The translations under genes and the position numbers were made by a program. This document shows positions 47,205 through 57,443 of a stretch of 64,000 nt of DNA, piece after piece; within the stretch, counting starts at the first letter, position 1; every line of letters starts with the position of its first letter. The notes under the pieces were generated by a model. The model was not told the origin of the DNA, made no database searches, and saw only the letters and a list, made by a program, of their open reading frames with translations. Source of the DNA: Pseudomonas xionganensis (lineage in GTDB: Bacteria; Pseudomonadota; Gammaproteobacteria; Pseudomonadales; Pseudomonadaceae); contig NZ_WKJZ01000001.1 of assembly GCF_009763245.1 (NCBI RefSeq), forward strand, positions 1,194,455 to 1,258,454, given 5' to 3'.

Positions 47205-47660
47205 TCAATCTTCGCTCTGGGTATGTTTGGCCAGTCGTTCCAGGGCGGCGCGCAGGGGCGCGTATTGGATGCCCTCGGCAGTGGCCTGGATATTTTCCGC
47301 GGCATTGCTGGAGAGGCTAATAGTGCGACCGGGTGCACGCCTTTGGGCGGTCGGCGGTTGCACCTTGAACAGGATCTTGGTTAAGGTCGCAAACTCTTCG
47401 AGGGTCTGCAGCTGTCTCAGCAAGCGTTTTTGCTGATAGCGCAGGCGGGTGGCCCAGTGGCCATCGGTGACGATTAGAACCAGGCAGCCTTCGCGCCAGG
47501 ATGCGACATAACAGTGTTCGCGGGCGGCAGGTTGTAGTTGGCTTTCCAGCAGATGCTGCAGTCGATCCAGGCGTTGGGCCTGATTGAACAGTGTCTTCAG
47601 AGGCTTGAGTTCCCGCATCAATACGGCGGGCGCCTTGGCTGGTAAAGGACGAAACGTCAT
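47205..47660 (-). CDS. dciA: DciA-family helicase loader (DUF721)
   Basis: A 151-residue protein; DciA is the ancestral DnaB helicase loader or regulator in bacteria lacking DnaC. The KH-like N-terminal domain (about 10-100) includes CYVASWREGCLVLIVTDGHWATRLRYQ, and the tail is flexible. The ATG at 47660 is used; a longer frame to 47768 overlaps the divergent peptidase gene and has no family match. Position between lpxC and secA agrees with other pseudomonads. Confidence 0.88.
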   Translation of the reverse strand: MTFRPLPAKAPAVLMRELKPLKTLFNQAQRLDRLQHLLESQLQPAAREHCYVASWREGCLVLIVTDGHWATRLRYQQKRLLRQLQTLEEFATLTKILFKVQPPTAQRRAPGRTISLSSNAAENIQATAEGIQYAPLRAALERLAKHTQSED

Positions 47661-47738
47661 GGCAGGAAGCCTGAGATTGCGGAGCCGCCATGGTAGCAGA
47701 GCCTGCTGCCGATCTGAGCGCCGCCTTATGGGGATGCC

Positions 47739-48659
47739 ATGCACATTATTCTTCTTAGCAGCCGCCATGGCGCGGCCCGCTCACTGCATCTGGATCTGCG
47801 CTGGCTGCTGGCGCTGCTGGTGGTCTTGTTGTTGGTGGCCACCTCTGCGGGTGCAGCCTTGGGCGTCAAGTGGGGCGTGGGCGAAGCGCCGCTCGACCAT
47901 GAGCTGGCCCAGGCCCTGGATCAACAACGTGAAGAGGTCGGCGTGGTGCGCGCCGATGCCCAGCGTCAGCTGGATGCCTTCGCTGCTCATGTTGCCGAGC
48001 TGCAGGCGCGCCTGACCCGCCTCGATGCACTGGGCGAACGGCTTACCGAACTGGCCGAGCTGGATACCGAGGAATTCGATTTCTCCCTGAACGTGGGGCA
48101 GGGCGGTGCCGAGGACAGCTTTGGCGAAGCGGCTTATGCCCCGCCTTCCTTTATGGATGCCCTGGATCAGTTGAGCCTGCGCCTGGACAGCCGCGAGCAG
48201 TTGCTCGAAGTGCTGGAACAGTTGCTCGGCGAACGTCAGCTCAGCGAGGCCGAGTATCTCTCTGGCATGCCGGTGCGTCAGGGCTATATGTCTTCGCCTT
48301 TTGGGCGTCGCGTGCATCCGCTCAGTGGTCGTTCCAGCCTGCACAAGGGCGTGGACTTCGCTGCCAAGCCGGGCAGCGATGTGGTGGCGGTGGCGGCCGG
48401 GGTGGTGACCTTCTCCGGGCGCAAGTCGGGTTATGGCAATACCGTGGAGATCAGCCACGCCGATGGCTATACCACCCTGTATGCCCACAACCAGAGCAAT
48501 CTGGTGCAGATCGGTGATCTGGTGCAACGCGGCCAGACCATTGCCAAGGTCGGCCGCACCGGCCGTTCCACCGGCTATCACGTGCATTTTGAAGTGAGCA
48601 AGGGTGGTCGCCAGATCAACCCGGCAAGCTTTATTGCCCGGGTCAGTGGCGTCGAATAA
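47739..48659 (+). CDS. M23 (LytM-type) metallopeptidase, membrane anchored
   Basis: A 306-residue protein with one membrane helix (about 21-42), a coiled coil (about 60-110) and a C-terminal peptidase domain. The zinc motifs HxxxD (HKGVDFA) and HxH (YHVHFE) are intact, so it may be an active peptidoglycan endopeptidase. ORFs of this type are often placed with secA in pseudomonads. Substrate is presumed peptidoglycan cross-bridges. Confidence 0.9.
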   Translation: MHIILLSSRHGAARSLHLDLRWLLALLVVLLLVATSAGAALGVKWGVGEAPLDHELAQALDQQREEVGVVRADAQRQLDAFAAHVAELQARLTRLDALGERLTELAELDTEEFDFSLNVGQGGAEDSFGEAAYAPPSFMDALDQLSLRLDSREQLLEVLEQLLGERQLSEAEYLSGMPVRQGYMSSPFGRRVHPLSGRSSLHKGVDFAAKPGSDVVAVAAGVVTFSGRKSGYGNTVEISHADGYTTLYAHNQSNLVQIGDLVQRGQTIAKVGRTGRSTGYHVHFEVSKGGRQINPASFIARVSGVE

Positions 48660-48776
48660 CGGCGCTTTCCTCATCCGCGTTTCCGGGTAGAATGCCCCCT
48701 TCGCACGCAGCCATGAAGGCTGCATGGGTCGCTTGCAAGCCGCCCTCAATCCATACGCCTGGAAGATCCTGTCGAT

Positions 48777-51509
<2,733 letters not shown>

Positions 51510-51576
51510 CCGAAGCCGCGACAAAAGGCGGGTTGAGCCAGCCCCCAATTTGGCTATGCTGCACAGGCAATTGCTG

Positions 51577-51611
51577 ACGCCGCGAACGGTTTGACCGCTC
51601 GCGGCGTTTTA
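51577..51611 (+). terminator. Terminator after secA
   Basis: ACGCCGCGA / TCGCGGCGT outer stem and CGGT / ACCG inner stem with loop TTG, then TTTT. Confidence 0.88.
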
Positions 51612-51651
51612 CCATCCTCATTTCGTCGTTTCATCTCAAGGAGCGTTCTCT

Positions 51652-52869
51652 ATGGCTGTCGGTCTTGGCCCGTTGTCCACCCTGCACCCGGTTCCAGGTT
51701 TCGAGCTGGGCATCGCCTCGGCCGGCATCAAGCGCCCCGGGCGCAAGGACGTGGTGGTGATGCGCTGCGCCGAGGGTTCGCGTATCGCCGGGGTGACCAC
51801 CACCAATGCCTTCTGCGCGGCGCCGGTGCTGGTGACCCGTGAGCGTCTGCAGGGCGAGGTGCGCCTGCTGCTAACCAACACCGGCAACGCCAATGCTGGC
51901 ACCGGCCCGGAGGGACTGGTCAATGCCCGCCGTGCCTGCGCCGCCCTGGCCACTCTGGCCGGTGTGGCCGAGGAGGCGGTGCTGCCGTTTTCCACTGGGG
52001 TGATCGGCGAGCCGCTGCCGGTGGAGAAGATCGAAGCGGCCCTGCAGGCTGCCCTGGATGATCTCAAGGAAGACAACTGGGCCCAGGCCGCCGAAGGCAT
52101 CATGACCACCGACACCCTGCCCAAGGGCGCCAGTCGCCAGTTCGTGCACGAGGGCGTGACCGTCACCGTCACCGGTATCAGCAAGGGCGCGGGCATGATC
52201 CGCCCGAACATGGCCACCATGCTGGGTTATATCGCCACCGACGCCAAGGTCTCGCGCAGTGTGCTGCAGGATCTGGTGCGCGATGCGGCGAACAAGTCGT
52301 TCAACCGCATCACCATCGACGGCGACACTTCCACCAACGACTGCTGCATGCTGATCGCCACCGGCCAGGCCCGCCTGGCGGAAATCACCCAGGCCAGTGG
52401 TGAATTGTTCGCCAAGCTCAAGGCGGCGGTATTCGAGGTATGCATGGAGGTGGCCCAGGCCATCGTGCGCGATGGCGAGGGCGCGACCAAGTTCGTCACC
52501 GTGCAGGTGAATGGCGGCGCCACCCACCAGGAATGCCTGGATGTGGGCTATGCCGTGGCCCATTCGCCACTGATCAAGACCGCGCTGTTTGCCTCCGACC
52601 CCAACTGGGGCCGCATTCTCGCCGCTGTCGGCTATGCCGGGGTGGCCAATCTGGATGTGAGCAAGATCGATGTGTTCCTCGGTGAGGTCTGTATCGCCAG
52701 CAAGGGCGGGCGCGCTGCCAGCTATACCGAGGCCCAGGGCGCGGCGGTGATGGCCCGGGAGGAAATCACCATCCGTATCGAGCTTGGCCGCGGCGATTGC
52801 AGCGAGACCATCTGGACCACCGACCTGTCCCATGAGTATGTGAAGATCAACGCCGAATACCGCACCTGA
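51652..52869 (+). CDS. argJ: Bifunctional ornithine acetyltransferase / N-acetylglutamate synthase ArgJ
   Basis: Self-cleaving Ntn hydrolase of arginine synthesis, 405 residues. It recycles acetyl between ornithine and glutamate. The autocleavage threonine lies in [15 protein letters not shown], and [12 protein letters not shown] is the usual signature. The organism also has other routes (argA) not seen here. ATG after AAGGAGCGTTCTCT. Confidence 0.96.
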   Translation: MAVGLGPLSTLHPVPGFELGIASAGIKRPGRKDVVVMRCAEGSRIAGVTTTNAFCAAPVLVTRERLQGEVRLLLTNTGNANAGTGPEGLVNARRACAALATLAGVAEEAVLPFSTGVIGEPLPVEKIEAALQAALDDLKEDNWAQAAEGIMTTDTLPKGASRQFVHEGVTVTVTGISKGAGMIRPNMATMLGYIATDAKVSRSVLQDLVRDAANKSFNRITIDGDTSTNDCCMLIATGQARLAEITQASGELFAKLKAAVFEVCMEVAQAIVRDGEGATKFVTVQVNGGATHQECLDVGYAVAHSPLIKTALFASDPNWGRILAAVGYAGVANLDVSKIDVFLGEVCIASKGGRAASYTEAQGAAVMAREEITIRIELGRGDCSETIWTTDLSHEYVKINAEYRT

Positions 52870-52956
52870 GCAGCGGCAAGCTGCAAGCCATAAGCGCTAA
52901 GTACAAGCACTGGCACTCGATGCCGGGGCGTTCACACTGTTTGTTTGCAGCCTGCT

Positions 52957-52992
52957 ATTCCGCTTGTTCATGAGGGCATGAACAAGCGGAAT
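52957..52992. other. Perfect 16-bp inverted repeat downstream of argJ
   Basis: ATTCCGCTTGTTCATG and its exact complement around loop AGGG. Possibly the argJ terminator, though only a weak T-rich tail follows. Region 52870-53054 holds no gene. Confidence 0.6.
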
Positions 52993-53054
52993 TTGCTATT
53001 TGGGGTGGCGACTCTTACCGTCCTCTGATCTCTCTCTACGCAAGGAGCGCTGCC

Positions 53055-53687
53055 ATGTCCCTCACTTTGGTTATTGGCAACAAGACCTACTCGTCCTGGT
53101 CGCTGCGTGCGGCACTGGCCCTGGAGCTGGCCGAGGTGGCCTACGACGAGCTGCTAATTCCGCTGTACCGGGAAGACACTCGGGCACGCATGCTGGAGCA
53201 CTCGCCGGTAGGCAAGGTGCCGGTGCTGAAAACCGAGCAGGGGCCGGTATGGGACAGTCTGGCCATTGCCGAGTACCTGGCCGAGCGCTTCCCCGAGGCC
53301 CATCTGTGGCCGCGCGGCGAGTATGCCCGGGCCTTGGCGCGCAGCCTCTGCGCGGAGATGCACAGCGGCTTTGTCGGTTTGCGCACACATCTGTCCATGG
53401 ACCTCAAGCGTGATCAGGCCTTGGCTGCAATAGCCCCCGAGGCTCAGGTCGATATCCAGCGCGTCTGTGAGTTGTGGGCCGATTGCCGCAGCCGTTTCGG
53501 TGAGGATGGCCCCTTTCTGTTCGGTCACGCCAGCCTGGCGGACGCCTTCTTTGCGCCGGTGGCTGCACGCTTGCACAGTTATCAGGTGCCCTTGCCCGAG
53601 GTGGCGGCGGCTTATGTGGCGACCATCTATCGCTGGCCGGCCTTTCAGCGCTGGTATCAGGCTGCGCAGGAGGAGGCGCTGGCGTGA
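53055..53687 (+). CDS. Glutathione S-transferase family protein
   Basis: A 210-residue GST: thioredoxin-like N half with YSSWSLRAALALELAEVAYDE and the glutathione-binding GKVPVLKTEQGPVWDSLAIAEYLAE, then an all-helical C half. Substrate not predictable. ATG after CAAGGAGCGCTGCC. Overlaps mutT start by 4 bp, so the two are coupled. Confidence 0.9.
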   Translation: MSLTLVIGNKTYSSWSLRAALALELAEVAYDELLIPLYREDTRARMLEHSPVGKVPVLKTEQGPVWDSLAIAEYLAERFPEAHLWPRGEYARALARSLCAEMHSGFVGLRTHLSMDLKRDQALAAIAPEAQVDIQRVCELWADCRSRFGEDGPFLFGHASLADAFFAPVAARLHSYQVPLPEVAAAYVATIYRWPAFQRWYQAAQEEALA

Positions 53688-54625
53688 AACGTATTCATGT
53701 GGCCGCCGCCGTGATTCGTGGCGCTGACGGGCGAATCCTGCTGGCTAAACGACCTGTGGATACACACCAGGGCGGCCTGTGGGAGTTTCCCGGCGGCAAG
53801 GTGGAAGCGGGGGAAGCGGTCGAGGTCGCCCTGGCCCGGGAGCTTGAAGAGGAACTGGGGATTCGCCCGACGGCGGCGCGACCACTGATTCAGGTGCGTC
53901 ACGACTATCCGGACAAGCAGGTGTTGCTGGACGTCTGGGAAGTCACTGCCTTTGGCGGCGAGCCCCATGGCGCCGAGGGCCAGCCGCTGGCCTGGGTCAG
54001 TTCGGCGGAGTTGGCTGACTATGAGTTTCCCGCGGCCAACCGGCCCATCGTGGTGGCGGCGCAATTGCCGGATCGTTACCTGATCACCCCCGATAACCTG
54101 AGTGCCGCCCAGTTGCTGCAAGGTATCGAGCTGGCCCTGAGCCAGGGCGTGAGCCTGCTGCAGTTACGCGCGCCGCAGCTATCGGTCAGCCAGTACCGTG
54201 CCCTGGCCGAGGAGGCCCTGAGCCTGTGTACCGGGCGCGCCCAGTTGATGCTCAAGGGGCCGCTGCACGCCTGGGGGGATTTTCCCGGAGCCGGCTGGCA
54301 TCTGACGGCCAGGCAGCTGAGCGAACTGGCTGGCGCTGGAGTGTCGCGTCCTGCTGGCGGGCTGCTGGCGGCGTCCTGTCACGATGCCCGCGAGCTGGCC
54401 CTGGCGGCCGAGCTGGGGTTGGACTTTGTCACCCTGTCGCCGGTGCAACCTACCCAGACCCATCCAGAGGTACAGCCCCTGGGCTGGGCCAATGCTGCGC
54501 AATTGCTGCAAGGCTTCAATCAGCCAGCCTATCTGCTCGGCGGTCTGGGGGCTGTGGATATTGAGCGTGCCTGGCAGTCGGGTGCTCAGGGTGTGGCCGG
54601 AATCCGCGGGCTGTGGCCAGACTGA
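53684..54625 (+). CDS. mutT: MutT-type Nudix hydrolase fused to a ThiE-like domain
   Basis: The N-terminal Nudix domain has a complete box, Gly38 to Ile60 (GX5EX7REUXEEXGU), expected to hydrolyse 8-oxo-dGTP. The C-terminal half (about 130-313) follows the thiamine-phosphate synthase TIM barrel, with LSQGVSLLQLRAPQLS, LAASCHDARELALAAELGLDFVTLSPVQPTQ and YLLGGLG segments, but the usual REK-type lysine of ThiE is absent, so TMP synthesis is doubtful. The fusion is common in pseudomonads. GTG start. Confidence 0.9.
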   Translation: MKRIHVAAAVIRGADGRILLAKRPVDTHQGGLWEFPGGKVEAGEAVEVALARELEEELGIRPTAARPLIQVRHDYPDKQVLLDVWEVTAFGGEPHGAEGQPLAWVSSAELADYEFPAANRPIVVAAQLPDRYLITPDNLSAAQLLQGIELALSQGVSLLQLRAPQLSVSQYRALAEEALSLCTGRAQLMLKGPLHAWGDFPGAGWHLTARQLSELAGAGVSRPAGGLLAASCHDARELALAAELGLDFVTLSPVQPTQTHPEVQPLGWANAAQLLQGFNQPAYLLGGLGAVDIERAWQSGAQGVAGIRGLWPD

Positions 54626-54696
54626 TCCGGCGTGGCCCTGCCTGGCAGCAGTCCGTATAGTGTCGCCCCGAATTGGTGCATTGAATCGAGGGTGGC

Positions 54697-55788
54697 GTGC
54701 GTAACTGGTTGAAGGGCTTTTGGCCGCAGGCCATGGCCGTGAGTCTGAATGAGCGGTTGCTGGGGTGTCTCGGTGTCGGCGTCGGGTTGCTGTTCAGTGG
54801 CTGGCTGTGTGGCGAACTGTTGGGGTCTGCCAGCCCGTGGCTGATTGCGCCCATGGGCGCTTCGTCCCTGTTGCTGTTCGCGGTGCCGGCCAGTCCCCTG
54901 GCACAACCCTGGTCGGTACTTGGTGGCAATCTGCTGTCCGCCCTGGTAGGCGTCAGTTGTGCCGAGTTCTTGGGGCATAGCTGGGAGGTGGCAGCCCTGG
55001 CGGGCGGTTTGGCTACGGCCAGCATGTTTGCCCTGCGCTGTCTGCACCCGCCGGGGGGCGCCGTGGCCTTGACCGCAGTGCTGGCCGGGCCGGAAATTGC
55101 AAAGCTGGGTTATGCCTTTGCCCTGTATCCGGTGGGTTTGAACAGCCTGGGGCTGCTGCTGATTGCACTGCTGTTCAACAACGCCTTGCGCCGTCGTTAC
55201 CCCCATGTGGCCACCAGCCCCGGCAACGTGCATCGTACCCGCGATCCCTTGCCAAGGGAGCGGCTGGGCTTTACCGCTGAGGATCTCGACGCGGTGCTGG
55301 AGGCTCGCGGTGAGTTGCTGGATATCAATCGCGAGGATCTGCAGGCGGTGCTTCTGGCCACCGAAGAGCGGGCTTACCAGCGCCGCTTTGGCGAAGTGAA
55401 GTGTGCCGAGATCATGTCGCGGGATGTCCAGAGCCTGGCGGGCGATTGCACCCTGAGCGAAGCCCGACTCTGCATGCATGAGCATCGCCTTTATGCGCTG
55501 CCGGTCAGGAGTGCCACGGGGCAATACCAGGGCTTGCTGGTGCTGCATGATCTCTTAACGGCTGAGGCGCGCGGAGATATGCCGGTAGCCAGCCTGATGC
55601 GCCGCTATGCGCCCACCTGCCGGCCGGGCTGGCCCATTACCTATCTGCTGCAGATGCTCACCAGCAGCGATATCCATCAGGTGCCGGTGCTGGATGACAG
55701 GCAGCAGGTAGTGGGTATCATCAGCCAGTCCGATCTGCTGGCTGCATTGTTCAATCTGTCCATCGGGCCTTTTACCCGCCGCGAATAG
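54697..55788 (+). CDS. HPP-family integral membrane protein with CBS pair
   Basis: A 363-residue protein. The N-terminal HPP domain (about 15-180) has four to five membrane helices and the diagnostic HPPGGAVALTAVLAG. The C-terminal part (about 225-363) is a CBS pair (two ADP-binding-type repeats, VKCAEIMSRDVQSL and VASLMRRYAPTC). HPP proteins of chloroplasts have been linked to nitrite transport; the substrate here is unknown. GTG start after CGAGGGTG. I do not recall it in the same place in PAO1. Confidence 0.85.
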   Translation: MRNWLKGFWPQAMAVSLNERLLGCLGVGVGLLFSGWLCGELLGSASPWLIAPMGASSLLLFAVPASPLAQPWSVLGGNLLSALVGVSCAEFLGHSWEVAALAGGLATASMFALRCLHPPGGAVALTAVLAGPEIAKLGYAFALYPVGLNSLGLLLIALLFNNALRRRYPHVATSPGNVHRTRDPLPRERLGFTAEDLDAVLEARGELLDINREDLQAVLLATEERAYQRRFGEVKCAEIMSRDVQSLAGDCTLSEARLCMHEHRLYALPVRSATGQYQGLLVLHDLLTAEARGDMPVASLMRRYAPTCRPGWPITYLLQMLTSSDIHQVPVLDDRQQVVGIISQSDLLAALFNLSIGPFTRRE

Positions 55789-55821
55789 ACGTCCCGCATC
55801 CGACCTCTGCTCCGAGAATTC

Positions 55822-56718
55822 ATGATGACTGTCCAGGCCAGTGCTCCCTCCGCCATGCGTCCCAGCACCTTGCATCTGCCCCGGGGCGAGTGGGGCACGG
55901 TGCTGGCGTGCCTGTGTGCGCATTTCCCGGCCATCGCCCCGGATATCTGGCGCGAACGCATGTTGCGCGGACGGGTGCTGGATGCCGATGGGCAGCCTCT
56001 GGGGCTGGATGCGCCCTACCGCGAAGGGCTCAAGGTGCATTACTTTCGCGAAGTGCCGGCGGAAACGCCGATTCCCTTTAGCGAGGCGCTGCTGTTTCAG
56101 GATGAGCATCTGCTGGTGGCCGACAAGCCGCATTTCTTGCCGGTGATGCCCGCCGGTGAGTATGTCGAGCAAACGCTGCTGGCGCGGCTGATCAAGACCC
56201 TGGGCAATGCCGATCTGGTGCCGCTGCACCGCATCGACCGGCACACCGCCGGCCTGGTGCTGTTCTCCACCAACCCTGCAAGCCGTGGCCGCTATCAGGC
56301 CCTGTTCCGCGAGCGGCAGATGGACAAGTGCTACGAGGCCCTGGCCCCGGCCTTGCCGGATCTGGAGTTTCCCCTGCTGCGCCAGACCCGCCTGGACGCC
56401 GCCGAGCCCTTCTTTCGCATGCAGGAGGTGGCGGGCCCGGCCAATAGCGAGACGCGTATCGAGGTGGCCGAGAAGCTGGGCGAGCACTGGCTCTATCGGC
56501 TCTATCCGGTGACGGGCAAGAAGCACCAGCTGCGGGTGCATCTGGCAGCCCTGGGTGCGCCCATTCTCAACGATCCCTTCTATCCCGAGGTGACTGCCGC
56601 GCCGGGTGATCCGGACGATTACGCCAAGCCGCTTAAGCTGTTGGCCCGGGGGCTAAGCTTTATCGACCCGCTTAGCGGTGAGCGGCGTAGCTTTGAAAGC
56701 GGGCTGAGCCTGCTGTAG
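55822..56718 (+). CDS. RluA-family pseudouridine synthase
   Basis: A 298-residue pseudouridine synthase. Motif II HRIDRHTAGLVLFS contains the catalytic aspartate, and the end is KHQLRVHLAALGAPILNDPFYP. An N-terminal 45-residue stretch precedes the barrel. The target RNA is not identified; it resembles the Pus subfamily without an S4 domain. The stop TAG is part of the repeat element that begins at 56715. Confidence 0.88.
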   Translation: MMTVQASAPSAMRPSTLHLPRGEWGTVLACLCAHFPAIAPDIWRERMLRGRVLDADGQPLGLDAPYREGLKVHYFREVPAETPIPFSEALLFQDEHLLVADKPHFLPVMPAGEYVEQTLLARLIKTLGNADLVPLHRIDRHTAGLVLFSTNPASRGRYQALFRERQMDKCYEALAPALPDLEFPLLRQTRLDAAEPFFRMQEVAGPANSETRIEVAEKLGEHWLYRLYPVTGKKHQLRVHLAALGAPILNDPFYPEVTAAPGDPDDYAKPLKLLARGLSFIDPLSGERRSFESGLSLL

Positions 56719-56860
56719 GGCGGACATGGCACCGCCTTGTCCGCCGTTAGCTTGAGGGTGGACAAGCTGCGCATGTCCACCCGACCCAGTGGTAGGGTGG
56801 ATGGCGCTTTATCCATCCACCAACCCGTATGGTGGATGAAAACAACGTCATCCACCCTAC
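56715..56860. repeat. Cluster of GTAGGG(T/C)GGA inverted repeats
   Basis: A 146-bp array of four hairpins: GGCGGACA / TGTCCGCC-like, GGGTGGACA / TGTCCACCC, GGTGGAT / ATCCACC, and GGTGGATGA / CATCCACC, bounded by GTAGGG (56715) and CCCTAC (to 56860). The stop codons of both convergent flanking genes fall in the terminal GTAGGG units. Related to 4312-4381. Confidence 0.7.
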
Positions 56861-57441
56861 GCGGCGGGCTCCTTGGCGGCCGCCTGCCATAGCACTTCAT
56901 CGATACCCTGGCGCTTGGCGATCAGACGCGCAGCGACGAACAGCAGGTCGGACAGGCGGTTGACATAGGCCAGGCCGACGCCGCGGATCGGCTCCACCGC
57001 GTTCAGATGCTGGCAGCGGCGTTCGGCGCTGCGGGCCAGGCTGCGGCAGACATGGGCCTGGGCGATCAGGCGCGAACCGCCGGGCAGGATAAAGTTTTCC
57101 AGGGGGCCGACCTCTTCGTTCCAGCGGTCGATGGCCGTTTCCAGGCGCTCGATTTCCGCGCTTTGCAGCGCCTGGTACTCGGGCATGGCCAGTTCGCCGC
57201 CCAGGTCGAACAGGCGATGCTGACAGGGCGCCAGCACTTCGATGATCTCGCCCAGCCCCGGGCAGGTGGTCTGTTGCTCGGCCAGTTCGGCCAGCAGCAG
57301 GCCGATCTGGCTGTTCAGCGTGTCCACCTCGCCCATGGCGTCTACCCGGGGGTGGTCCTTGGTCACCCGGCGCCCATCGGCCAGGCCGGTTTCACCGGCA
57401 TCGCCGGTGCGGGTGTAAATCTTCGACAGTCGATAGCCCAT
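56857..57441 (-). CDS. Cob(I)alamin adenosyltransferase, PduO type
   Basis: Converts cob(I)alamin to adenosylcobalamin using ATP; 194 residues. The ATP-binding N terminus YTRTGDAGETGL (about 9-20), VDTLNSQIG and CRSLARSAERRCQHL are conserved. Start ATG at 57441 is 3 bp from the sensor-kinase stop. A frame running to 58530 is fused to unrelated antisense sequence and is rejected. The stop TAG is taken from the adjacent repeat. Confidence 0.93.
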   Translation of the reverse strand: MGYRLSKIYTRTGDAGETGLADGRRVTKDHPRVDAMGEVDTLNSQIGLLLAELAEQQTTCPGLGEIIEVLAPCQHRLFDLGGELAMPEYQALQSAEIERLETAIDRWNEEVGPLENFILPGGSRLIAQAHVCRSLARSAERRCQHLNAVEPIRGVGLAYVNRLSDLLFVAARLIAKRQGIDEVLWQAAAKEPAA

Positions 57442-57443
57442 GC

